From Bog-473 sp963707835 (lineage in GTDB: Bacteria > Actinomycetota > Acidimicrobiia > Acidimicrobiales > RAAP-2), in the NCBI GenBank assembly GCA_963707835.1, contig CAVPRI010000001.1, forward strand, positions 1,488,001-1,552,000: DNA of 64,000 nucleotides. The letters run 5' to 3'. Every line of letters begins with the position of its first letter. Within the stretch, counting starts at the first letter, position 1. The position numbers were made by a program, and so were the translations under genes. Below are positions 53,613 to 61,357 of this stretch, in pieces. The notes below the pieces were generated by a model that saw only the letters and a program-made list of their open reading frames with translations, searched no databases and was not told the origin of the DNA.

Positions 53613-54429
53613 TCAGGTCACGGTCAACGGCGGGTGATCGGGGACGTCGTGGACCTCGGCACCGGGCTCGGCCACGACGAGGACCCGGCCGTGCAGCTTG
53701 AGGACGTCGACGTGGTGCCCGTAGAGCTTGGAGAGCACTTCGGGACGCACGACCTCCTCGGTCGTCCCGCTCGCCGCCCGGCCCCGGCTCAGGTAGACGA
53801 TCCGGTCCATGACGGGCAGCAGGGCGTTCATCTCGTGCGCAGAGAGGAGGACGCCCACCTCGTTGTCGCGGGCTACCCGGTGCAGCAGGGCGACGATCTC
53901 CTGAACGCTCTTGGGGTCGAGATTGGCCAAGGGCTCGTCGAGCAGGAGGAGCTCGGGACCACTGATCAAGGCATGGGCGATCAGGACCCGCTGCTGCTCG
54001 CCTCCCGAGAGGGTCCCGACCCGGGCGTCGGCGAAGCCTTCGGCGTCGACGTCATGGAGCATCTTGTCGACCAGCTCACGTTGGGCCTTGGTTCGCCGAC
54101 CGAAGCCGTAGCGCTGGGCGTCGAGGCCGAGCGCTACCAGGTCGCGCGCCCGGATCGGGATGTCGGGGTCGAGCAACAACTTCTGGGGGACATAGCCGAG
54201 CGATCGCCCGCCACCGGACAACGGCTCGCCGAGGACACGCACCTGGCCCCGCTGTCGGGCGCTGCAGTCCGAGGATGACGCGCAGCAGGGTGGTCTTGCC
54301 GACCCCGTTGGAACCGATGAGGCCGGTGAACTCGGCCTCCCGGATCTCGAAGGAGACGCCATCGAGCACGGTGCGACCCGAGAACGAGACGCCGATGTCG
54401 TCGACCTCGAGCACCGGGGTGTCGATCAC
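53613..54429 (-). pseudogene. Zn/Mn ABC transporter ATPase, one frameshift
   Basis: The first frame (GTG 54429) gives LEVDDIGVSFSGRTVLDGVSF and Walker A GSNGVGKTTLLR. After a +1 shift near 54258 the rest follows: RSLGYVPQKLLLDPDIPI, signature LSGGEQQRV, Walker B LLLLDEPLANLDP and the switch His in LLSAHEMNALL. The repaired protein has about 272 residues and powers uptake of Zn or Mn with the permease and binding protein. GTGA overlaps the binding-protein stop. The break is at GGGGCCAGG; one GC unit restores G-R-Q-V-R-V-L-G. This is an otherwise well-conserved ATPase. Confidence 0.82.
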
Positions 54430-55396
54430 AGGTGCTCCGTCGAAGTGCCGTGCACCACGGCGGCCTTGATCGCGGCCACCTCGGCCAGCATCCAGGACTG
54501 GTAGTCGTAACCAGGGGTGGGCATCGTCTCGTAGACGCCGACAACCGGCACGCCGGCAGATTGTGCGGTCTGCCGGATCGAGGTGGTGAGCGAGTCGACC
54601 ACCTGCTGGTTGTAGCAAAAGACCTTCACCGCGTGCTTGGTGAAGAACCCCTTCTCGAGGGTGATGTCCTGCGGTGCGGGGTCGACCCCGTTCATGATGT
54701 CGGCCTGGAAGACGAACGGGGTGCAGGTTCTTCATGCCCATGGCGGTCAGGAGGTAGTCGGCCACCGGCTCCGTGGTGGCGACCGCGAGTGCCGGGGTAC
54801 TGGGCCTTGAAGGCGGCGATGGCATTCGAGCCAGCGGATTGAGCGACGCGTCGAAGGCCTGCAGCCTGGCCTGGAAGTACGCCTTGTGGCTCGGCTCGAG
54901 TCGACGAGAGATCAGCCACCATGACCTTGGCCACCGCGGGCATCGTCTTGGGGCTGTACCAGAGGTGGGGGTTGGGGGTGCTGTCGGGGAGGCCGAGAAC
55001 GTGCTGGGCCACGATGACCTTGCGTTTCGGGTTCGGTGAGGCCGACTCGATGTCGTTCATGAAGGTGTCGTAGCCGACGCCGTTCTGGACGATGAGCTCG
55101 GCCTGGCTCACCTCCTGCGCCACGCTCGTGCTCGCCTCGAAGGTGTGCGGGTCGGTGTTGGGGTTGTCGAGGATGGAGGACACCTTGACGTAACGGCCGC
55201 CGATTTGGCTGAGCACGTTGGCGTACTCGTTCTCCGCTCCGACGGCGTTGATCACACCCGAGGTGGTGCTGCTCGCGACGGCGACAGACGTACCGCCGGC
55301 ACAGAGGAGGGCCATCCCGAGGATTGCCGACGCCACAGCAAACCTCGCCAGGCGGGGTGCCTCGAACACGGTTGCCATTGAGAATGGAATGGTCAT
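54426..55396 (-). pseudogene. Zn/Mn ABC transporter substrate-binding protein, four frameshifts
   Basis: Starting at ATG 55396, an exported protein begins with a signal peptide (LARFAVASAILGMALLCAGG). Metal ligand regions are NTDPHTFEAS and STPNPHLWYSP (His), EPVADYL, and YDYQSWMLAEV near the end. Frames change near 54908, 54828, 54792 and 54707. The net shifts are +1, +2, +1 and +1, each mended by one repeat unit: CG, TGGC, an eight-base CCCCGGCA, and AC. The result is a ZnuA-like protein of about 328 residues. It delivers Zn or Mn to the permease at 51860. It is divergent from the Fur-family regulator. Confidence 0.8.
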
Positions 55397-55412
55397 AGAG
55401 GCAACCTAGACT

Positions 55413-55427
55413 GAGACTGAGTCTCAT
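55413..55427. promoter_or_regulatory. Fur/Zur-type operator (7-1-7 palindrome)
   Basis: TGAGACT-G-AGTCTCA is a perfect inverted repeat 17 bases upstream of the binding-protein start (55396) and about 90 bases ahead of the Fur-family gene (55517). The 7-1-7 form is the standard shape of Fur-family boxes, and the position suits metal-dependent repression of the importer. Confidence 0.65.
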
Positions 55428-55516
55428 TACAACTGAGATCGGGCCCGCTACCCTGGACAGGGGGAGGGGCGCTCGGCAGGGTGCGACCCCGCTTACATTC
55501 GGAGGAGGACAGAGCG

Positions 55517-56011
55517 ATGGCGGGCCCGGCGTCCCAGCAGCATGTGGTCGACGACGACTTGCACGACCTCGTCGAGGCGTGCCTCAGGCGTGTTGACCAG
55601 CGCTACACCCCCGGTCGACGGGCCATCGTGGAGCTCCTGGCCGTCCACGGCCATCCGGTCAGCATCTCCGACATTGCCGCACGACTTCCAGAGGTTCCGA
55701 GGAGCTCCGCGTACCGGCACCTCGTTGATCTTCAAGGTGCGGGGGTCGTTCGCCGCATTGCTGCCAATGACGAATTTGCCCGATTCGAGCTAGCCGAGGA
55801 CCTAACCGAACACCACCACCATCTGCTCTGCACGGGCTGTGGTCGGGTCATCGACGTGACACCGACCCGAGCTTTCGAGCGAACCGTCGCCAAGGTGGTG
55901 CAGGTGCTCGCCGCCCAAGAGGACTTTCACCCGACCTCTCACGCCCTGGACGTGATCGGACGCTGCTCGAGCTGCGAAGAGCTTCAGCGACCGCTGCCCC
56001 CGGCCAATTGA
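55517..56011 (+). CDS. Fur-family metal regulator (Zur-like)
   Basis: This 164-residue regulator has an N-terminal winged helix (RYTPGRRAIVELLAVHGHPV, then RLPEVPRSSAYRHLVDLQGA) and a dimerisation domain with the metal motif LTEHHHHLLCTGCGRVIDV, and a late CSSC. The two CxxC pairs bind a structural zinc and the His cluster supplies regulatory-site ligands. GGAGGAGGAC sets ATG 55517. Its divergence from the metal importer, with the palindrome between them, argues for Zur or Mn-sensing function rather than Fur. It ends ten bases before the convergent gene at 56021. Confidence 0.88.
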   Translation: MAGPASQQHVVDDDLHDLVEACLRRVDQRYTPGRRAIVELLAVHGHPVSISDIAARLPEVPRSSAYRHLVDLQGAGVVRRIAANDEFARFELAEDLTEHHHHLLCTGCGRVIDVTPTRAFERTVAKVVQVLAAQEDFHPTSHALDVIGRCSSCEELQRPLPPAN

Positions 56012-56020
56012 TGCCTCATG

Positions 56021-57985
56021 TCATGAGCTGATATCCATGATGGCCGCCTCCACGATCTGGATGTCAGGAGGCTGGATGGCAAGCGGTCCTCCCGCCACGG
56101 GGACCTGCCAGACCATGGTCATGTAGGGGGTGGGCATTTGCACACTGCCTGCGGCACACGGCGCCGTGCCGGTAATCTGCAGCGGAAGGTTGTTCGTTGT
56201 CGTGGAGGGACCACACACGTTGGTGCGCTGATGCCACTGGACGAGGGGGCCGTACGGCATCGGCGCTCGTGCAAGCGTCGTTGGCAGCAGGTACATCGCG
56301 GCAGCGAGCACGTCTGCCTCGCTCGGCGTCTGGGCATAGACCAGCCCGTCGATCGACTGCGGATCGAGTGTTCTCCTCGCGGCGGCGTTGGCGGCAACGA
56401 TCGAGGGATTCACGTAGTACACGACGGGATAGTTCGTCGGTGACACCGGGAAATACCCGGCAGCCACTGCCTGCGCGGGGTTGGCGTATCGTGCTGCTGC
56501 CTCGCTGGTGTTCTGCACGTACTGCGTGGCGTTGATCTGTTGGGAGAACGTGGGCTCCGATGCGCAGCCGTTGGCCGCCATGTGGACGTCGGCGGGTCCA
56601 TTCGCACCCTTGGCCAGGAGCTGCTGAGCTTCGGCGGTCGGCAGCGCAGGACCCGTGTAGTGCCAGTTGGCTTTGGTGGTGTTGAGGCCGGCCGCCGCGC
56701 TGGCGTCGGTACCGTTCATGTTCATGGCGGTGCCCGGTCCGGCCATGATCATGTTCGGCGTGTCGTTGACGTCGAGCCCGCTCCTCGGGGCACCGTTGTT
56801 CCCCCTTGTGCAGGTTGCCGTCGTCGCGGCCTGGTCGCTCGAGCCGGAGATCGACGACCCCGCCATGCCGGTCATCCCGGCCATGGCCGTGCTCGTCGAC
56901 TCCTGGGCCGCTACTGGATAGGCGGCGCTGAGGAGGAGCCCGGCGACAAGTGCCACTAAGCCCCCGAGCACGGCCACGGGATACTCGAAGAGCGCCATCG
57001 AAAACGGCGAGCGCCACGTGGCCGGATCGGGAAGCACCGCCGGCACCATCGCCAGGGCCAAGAGCACGATTAGGGGACCGGAGTTGGGGTCGGTCCCCGA
57101 GCCGGTGAAGATGCCGCCGAGACCCTGACCGCTGACCCAGAAGAAGGTGGCCAACAGTCCGCCACCGGCGAGGAAGAGTGTCGGACGGCGGAACACCAGG
57201 GGCCCGAACCCGACGATCAGGGAGCCGATGGCCAGCAGCCACGTGGTCCAGGCACCGGCCGTGCCGAAGTGGTTGCCGAAGCTGTTCAGAAAGTGCGAGT
57301 AGGCGCTCGGCTCGCCCGATGACATGCCGACGATCGCGCTCGACACCGACGTCGGGGTTCGATTGTTCGGCAGCAGGAATAACACCGCCGCCAGCGACCA
57401 GTAGCCGCACCAGACCAGCAGTGGCGTCGTTGCTCGCCCGATGCCCTGCGCCGAGGCCGAGGACGCGATCCCGACAACCGGCTCCGCCTCGGCGCCCTCC
57501 TCGACTGGGACCGACCGCGGCCATGCCATCAGGCCGATCAGACCGTAGAGGAAGACCGATCCGGGGGCACCCGTGAGAGCAGAGGCCGACCCCGTGAGGA
57601 GCTGACCAAGGCCTTCCCCGAAGAGCCACACACCGAAGGCCCAGAAGAACGACACGACCAGGGCTGGGCGCACGGTTCGGCGGAGCAGTAACCCGATGCC
57701 GATGGCCACCTGGACGAGGGCGAAGAGGGTATTCCAGACGGCGACGTGAGGCCCCACGAAGTTGCCCACGTTGGTGATGATCCAACGGATGACATCGGGC
57801 TGGTTCTGGGCATTGTTGAGCAGGTAGGTCGAGGTGAAGCTGCTGCGGAACATGTACGGCTGGAACTGCAGACCGGCGTCGAGGAGCCAGAAGAGGCCCA
57901 GCACGACCTGGAGGACACGCTGGGTTCGCACGAGGCGAAAGTCTCGGTGCCTTCTCGTTACCGCGGATTCCGTGGCGTCATCCAT
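56021..57985 (-). CDS. Polytopic membrane protein with a large outer Met/His-containing domain
   Basis: This protein has about 654 residues. Residues 1-370 have about nine helices including VLQVVLGLFWLLDAGLQFQP, FGEGLGQLLTGSASALTGAP and GIFTGSGTDPNSGPLIVLL. This half is related to the membrane half of the gene at 37625. After a final helix comes a Met-rich stretch (MAGMTGMAGSS), then a roughly 250-residue outer domain with MNMNGTDASAAAG, NWHYTGPALPTAEA, VYYVNPSIVAANAA and WHQRTNVCGPSTTTNN. Met, His and Cys residues suggest copper binding. It is the last gene of the ctaG-sco operon. The family is not named. ATG 57985 is used; GTG 58024 is an alternative. Confidence 0.72.
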   Translation of the reverse strand: MDDATESAVTRRHRDFRLVRTQRVLQVVLGLFWLLDAGLQFQPYMFRSSFTSTYLLNNAQNQPDVIRWIITNVGNFVGPHVAVWNTLFALVQVAIGIGLLLRRTVRPALVVSFFWAFGVWLFGEGLGQLLTGSASALTGAPGSVFLYGLIGLMAWPRSVPVEEGAEAEPVVGIASSASAQGIGRATTPLLVWCGYWSLAAVLFLLPNNRTPTSVSSAIVGMSSGEPSAYSHFLNSFGNHFGTAGAWTTWLLAIGSLIVGFGPLVFRRPTLFLAGGGLLATFFWVSGQGLGGIFTGSGTDPNSGPLIVLLALAMVPAVLPDPATWRSPFSMALFEYPVAVLGGLVALVAGLLLSAAYPVAAQESTSTAMAGMTGMAGSSISGSSDQAATTATCTRGNNGAPRSGLDVNDTPNMIMAGPGTAMNMNGTDASAAAGLNTTKANWHYTGPALPTAEAQQLLAKGANGPADVHMAANGCASEPTFSQQINATQYVQNTSEAAARYANPAQAVAAGYFPVSPTNYPVVYYVNPSIVAANAAARRTLDPQSIDGLVYAQTPSEADVLAAAMYLLPTTLARAPMPYGPLVQWHQRTNVCGPSTTTNNLPLQITGTAPCAAGSVQMPTPYMTMVWQVPVAGGPLAIQPPDIQIVEAAIMDISS

Positions 57986-58084
57986 GGCTCGTCGTCTTCC
58001 CCCTTCGGAGAGTTCCAGCTCCACGACCCCAAGACGGTACGGTCCGAGCCGTCCCCAAGATGGCGCGGGGCTCGACGGTCACCA

Positions 58085-58878
58085 CTAGGTGTTGGCTCGG
58101 CCCGGGAGGTTCTGGCCGACCAGCCAGCTGATGGACTGCAGAGCATCGGCCAGTGTCCAGTTCGGATTGGCCTGGTGATCCAGGTTCTGGAGGCCGCCGT
58201 CGTTGAGCAGGTTCGTCAGGTTCTTGTCCAGGTGCCCGCGCAGATCGGGGGGAGCGAGTCGCTGAATCGCTCGTGACCGGCGGGATCGATCAGGAAGTAC
58301 CCGTCGGCGTGATTGACGTCGTAGGTGAGCGGTGTGCCGGTGAACCAGTCGATCTTGGCCGGCTGGTCCTCGGGGACGATCTCGACTGAGACTCCGAGGA
58401 ACTTCCAGAGCGTGTCGAGGTTGGCAGGTGTGCCGGTCAGCATGGGCCAGTCCGCCCCGAACTCCTTCGAGTAGGCGGTGAGCCGGGCCGGGGTGTCGCG
58501 CCCGGGGTCGACGGTGATCTCCATGAAGACGACTTTCTTGCCCAGTCCCGCGGCCTCGACGTCTCGCTGCAGTGCGATGAACGCACCGGTGACCAGGGGG
58601 CACTCGTCCTGGCACAGGCTCAAGAAGGGAGCCATGACGAGGTATTTGCCCCGGTAGGCGGCGAGCGACGTCGGAGCACCGGATGAGGAGATCAGGGGGA
58701 CGTCAGGAATCGAACGGTTCACCACGTTGCCCTGGCTGGCGGGTGGCGCGGGTGGGTCGCTCGAGCCCCCGCATGCCGACAGCGCGGTCGAGAGAAGGAA
58801 GAGGCCAATCAAGGACACCCATGCTCTTCGGACGATCTGGCCGCGACCGCGCCATCGTGGCGCCGTACGGGGTATCAC
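58085..58878 (-). pseudogene. SCO1/SenC-family lipoprotein, one frameshift
   Basis: GTG 58878 overlaps the CtaG stop (GTGA). A lipoprotein signal (SLIGLFLLSTALSACGGSS, Cys lipidation) precedes an SCO domain: VPLISSSGAPTSLAAYRGKY, LSLCQDECPLVTGAF (CxxxC) and the copper His in VNHADGYFLIDPAG. Near 58233 the frame shifts by +2; the continuing frame reads PPDLRGHLDKNLTNLLNDGG and on to LVGQNLPGRANT, giving a C-terminal extension of about 55 residues. Restoring one TCGC unit makes D-S-L-A-P-P-D. It would load copper into an oxidase outside the membrane and is the third SCO-type protein in the window. Confidence 0.8.
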
Positions 58879-59780
58879 TGAGCATCGTCCCCCATCAGCT
58901 GGAGCTCGGTAGAGGCATCGAGTTCCCTGTCGATGCGTACCGCCTTGCGCTCGTCCATGTGCATCCAGCGCAGCGCCACGGGGATCATGGGCCAGAGCAT
59001 CAAGGTGTCGCCCACTACCCACATGATGTCGCCACCGACATGGAGGTCGACGACATAGGAAGGGCCCCAGGTTCGATCGGTAGCGAAGTAGGCCGGGAAC
59101 ATCTCATGGGAGGCCCCCGCCAGCGACAGACCGGTGAAGGTGTCGATGGGGATAGCCAGGAATAGATAGAAGAACTGCAGCGCCGGATGGAGTCGGTAGC
59201 GGTTGGGATCGGATCCGAAGATCTGACGCCAGAACAGGTAGCCGACGACGAGGAAGGCCAGGTGCTCGGCGTTGTGCACGGATTCGTGCGTGAGCGTGTA
59301 GTTGTACCAAACCGTGAGGTGTGTGATCGGGATCAGCACGGCGTAGAACACGAAGGCCACGGCGGGGTGGCCGAGAAACGTGGCCACCTTGGAACGCAGC
59401 GCCCACGCCACGGCGACATGGGTGCTGCCGGTGCTGGCCCGCCAGGCCAGGTCGAGGGGTGAGGAGATGGCGAAGAGCGGAGCGGCAACCATGATCAGCA
59501 GGATGTGCTGGACCATGTGGTCCCAGAAGAGCTCCCCGTCGTAGACGCCGACGAAGCTGAAGATGGCAATCCCGGTCGTGATCAGGGCGCCGAGGAAGGC
59601 CACCGTCTTGCCGACGGCCCAGCGGTGACGGGGATGCAGGGCGTTGTTGCGTTGCACGCCCCACAGGTAGAAAGCGAGGGCGACGGCGATCATCGCCACG
59701 GGGACGAAGTCGAACTGGGTGGAGGTGAACTCCGAGCCCCGCAGGGGCGGGAGGGGTGCGTCGTACAGTACGGCGATCAC
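58875..59780 (-). CDS. CtaG-family cytochrome c oxidase assembly protein
   Basis: This 301-residue membrane protein starts at GTG 59780. Segments FDFVPVAMIAVALAFYLWGV, DHMVQHILLIMVAAPLFAI, HLTVWYNYTLTHESVHNAEH and DLHVGGDIMWVVGDTLMLWP match the CtaG family with its conserved His residues. It is the first gene of an operon with the SCO lipoprotein and the membrane/copper-domain protein. The BlaI-type operator begins 13 bases upstream, so it is probably repressed by BlaI. The whole operon looks like a second oxidase-assembly or copper-handling module. Confidence 0.85.
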   Translation of the reverse strand: MIAVLYDAPLPPLRGSEFTSTQFDFVPVAMIAVALAFYLWGVQRNNALHPRHRWAVGKTVAFLGALITTGIAIFSFVGVYDGELFWDHMVQHILLIMVAAPLFAISSPLDLAWRASTGSTHVAVAWALRSKVATFLGHPAVAFVFYAVLIPITHLTVWYNYTLTHESVHNAEHLAFLVVGYLFWRQIFGSDPNRYRLHPALQFFYLFLAIPIDTFTGLSLAGASHEMFPAYFATDRTWGPSYVVDLHVGGDIMWVVGDTLMLWPMIPVALRWMHMDERKAVRIDRELDASTELQLMGDDAQ

Positions 59781-59792
59781 CCCGTGGACGGT

Positions 59793-59813
59793 ACTACTAC
59801 ACTGTGTAGTAGT
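59793..59813. promoter_or_regulatory. BlaI/MecI-type operator
   Basis: The core TACTACA-CTG-TGTAGTA (59795-59811) fits the known BlaI/MecI operator consensus TACTACA-n3-TGTAGTA exactly. It extends to a perfect 10-1-10 palindrome over 59793-59813. It lies between the divergent ctaG operon (start 59780, minus) and blaI (start 59868, plus), so one repressor can control both. Confidence 0.85.
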
Positions 59814-59867
59814 GAAAGTCACCCTGGCATCCGACGTCCGCGAGACTCTCGACATGAGGCGAAGGCG

Positions 59868-60233
59868 ATGAACCGACTCGGCGATTTGGAGCGCAAGGTC
59901 ATGGACGCGCTGTGGGACTCGGAGAACTCCCCTCTGACGGGACGCGAGGTCGCTGACGAGCTTCCAGACCGCGCCTATACGACCGTCCTGACGATTCTCG
60001 ACAGACTCAGACGAAAGGGGCTGGTCCGTCGAACAACCGTTGGGCGCACCCACCGCTTCGCGCCTGCCGGGACCCGCGAGACCTACATGGCCGAGCTCAT
60101 GATCGAGGCGATGGGTGATGCCGGCGACCGGGGGGCCGTGCTGGTTCGCTTCGCCGAGTCGGTGTCTTCTGACGAGGCCCGTGTGCTGCGTCGGGCACTC
60201 GACGACGTGACCGACGAACGTTCGGATCGATGA
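59868..60233 (+). CDS. blaI: BlaI/MecI-family transcriptional repressor
   Basis: This 121-residue winged-helix repressor has LGDLERKVMDALWDSENSPL at the N-terminus and YTTVLTILDRLRRKGLVRRT, the recognition region, followed by a short dimerisation helix domain. BlaI family dimers bind TACTACA half sites and are removed when a partner protease cleaves them. GAGGCGAAGG precedes ATG 59868. The ATG of the M56 peptidase gene overlaps its stop (ATGA). The operator just upstream suggests autoregulation. The gene symbol reflects family membership, not resistance function. Confidence 0.9.
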   Translation: MNRLGDLERKVMDALWDSENSPLTGREVADELPDRAYTTVLTILDRLRRKGLVRRTTVGRTHRFAPAGTRETYMAELMIEAMGDAGDRGAVLVRFAESVSSDEARVLRRALDDVTDERSDR

Positions 60234-61144
60234 GCCTCCTCGTTGCCGCAGGAGTCCTCGGGCTGTTCTCGGTCGTCCTCCTCGGTCCAATGAGTACCTG
60301 GCTGGCCAGAGCGCAGTGGGTGGTCCGGGCCCCCCGCTCGGCCGTTGCCCTGTGGCAATCCATCGGGCTCGGAGCCATCGCGTCGGGGATCGGCGTGGGA
60401 TTGGCCGTTGCCGTTTATCGGTATCACGTCGGATTTGCTCGCGGTTTGGGCGAGCTCGTCGAAGGTCTCGCCAGTGGACATCCTGTGAAAGGTCTCGGCG
60501 TGCCAGAGGCCCTGGGACTGACGCTCGCCGCAGATCTGTTGATCGTCCTCCTTGTCCTTTTCGGCACCCTTATGGCCAGAACCACGAGATCCCGGGCACG
60601 GCACCGCCGGCTGCTGAATCTGCTGGCTCGCCCGTCATCGGACTACCCCGGCACCGATCTTCTCGAGAACAGTCGACCGGTGGCCTACTGCCTGCCGGGG
60701 CGTCATCCGCGCATCGTGATCAGCGAGGGCGCCCTTCGCCTCCTTAGCTCATCTCAGGCGCACGCCGTGATCGAACACGAGCGGGGTCACGCTCACGAGC
60801 ACCACGGGTTGGTCATGCTGCCCATGACGGGTCTCCGCAAGATGTTCGGATGGGTTCCGTATGCGCAACTGGCCTCGGGGGAGATTGCGTCGCTCCTCGA
60901 GATGTCGGCCGACGATTATTCGGCCAAACGAAATGACCCCGTCAACCTGGCGGCCGCGCTTGTGCGCATGGCGACGTCGGGACCAGTCCCAAGTTGCGCG
61001 TTGGGTTCTTCGGGAGGGGACATCCCGAGACGGGTCGAGCGCCTTCTCGATGCGTCCCGCAACTCCAAGGTGCTCGCGACGGCCTCGGCGATCGGGGCCG
61101 TGGCTCTTGTGTCGGCTCCGCTAGCGATGATGTCCCTGACGTGA
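60230..61144 (+). CDS. M56-family membrane metallopeptidase (BlaR1/MecR1-like)
   Basis: This 304-residue protein has membrane helices near both ends (LLVAAGVLGLFSVVLLGPM and a C-terminal LATASAIGAVALVSAPLAMM), and a cytoplasmic zinc-protease domain with HAVIEHERGHAHEHH, the HExxH motif, and a downstream EMSADDYSA (third ligand Glu). It has no extracellular penicillin-binding sensor domain, so what it senses is unknown. It would cleave the partner BlaI and free the operator. Coupling by ATGA overlap supports the pair. Confidence 0.85.
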   Translation: MSLLVAAGVLGLFSVVLLGPMSTWLARAQWVVRAPRSAVALWQSIGLGAIASGIGVGLAVAVYRYHVGFARGLGELVEGLASGHPVKGLGVPEALGLTLAADLLIVLLVLFGTLMARTTRSRARHRRLLNLLARPSSDYPGTDLLENSRPVAYCLPGRHPRIVISEGALRLLSSSQAHAVIEHERGHAHEHHGLVMLPMTGLRKMFGWVPYAQLASGEIASLLEMSADDYSAKRNDPVNLAAALVRMATSGPVPSCALGSSGGDIPRRVERLLDASRNSKVLATASAIGAVALVSAPLAMMSLT

Positions 61145-61187
61145 GGCGTGGCCGGCTGACAGCTCAGACCCGAGAATGGGCTGACCG

Positions 61188-61257
61188 TGGTCATGGCCGG
61201 GTCGCTATGCCCCATCCGCTGAGCCAGGGCCGACAGGTTCACTCCGAGGTAGATCAC
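61188..61257 (-). pseudogene. Remnant of a tyrosine recombinase C-terminus
   Basis: This 70-base minus-strand stretch encodes LGVNLSALAQRMGHSDPAMT, nearly identical to LGVNLLALAQRMGHSDPAMT of the integrase at 62998. The DNA also matches closely (TCATGGCCGGGTCGCTATG shared). The rest of the gene is absent on both sides. It marks an earlier integrase copy lost by recombination, about 2 kb from the surviving one. Confidence 0.75.
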
Positions 61258-61357
61258 TATCGCGAGGTCATCGACGTGGTTCCGTCTGATGTGGGCGATT
61301 CCAGCGCCGGGTGACTAGGGGTGCTGTGCATCGGACGACGTCGGGTCGAGCCCCAAG

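Noticed and set aside
4641..58878. Programmed frameshifting as the cause of the broken frames
   Set aside because: The sites have no slippery heptamers or common downstream structure, and many lie in enzymes never known to use recoding; lost repeat units explain them better.
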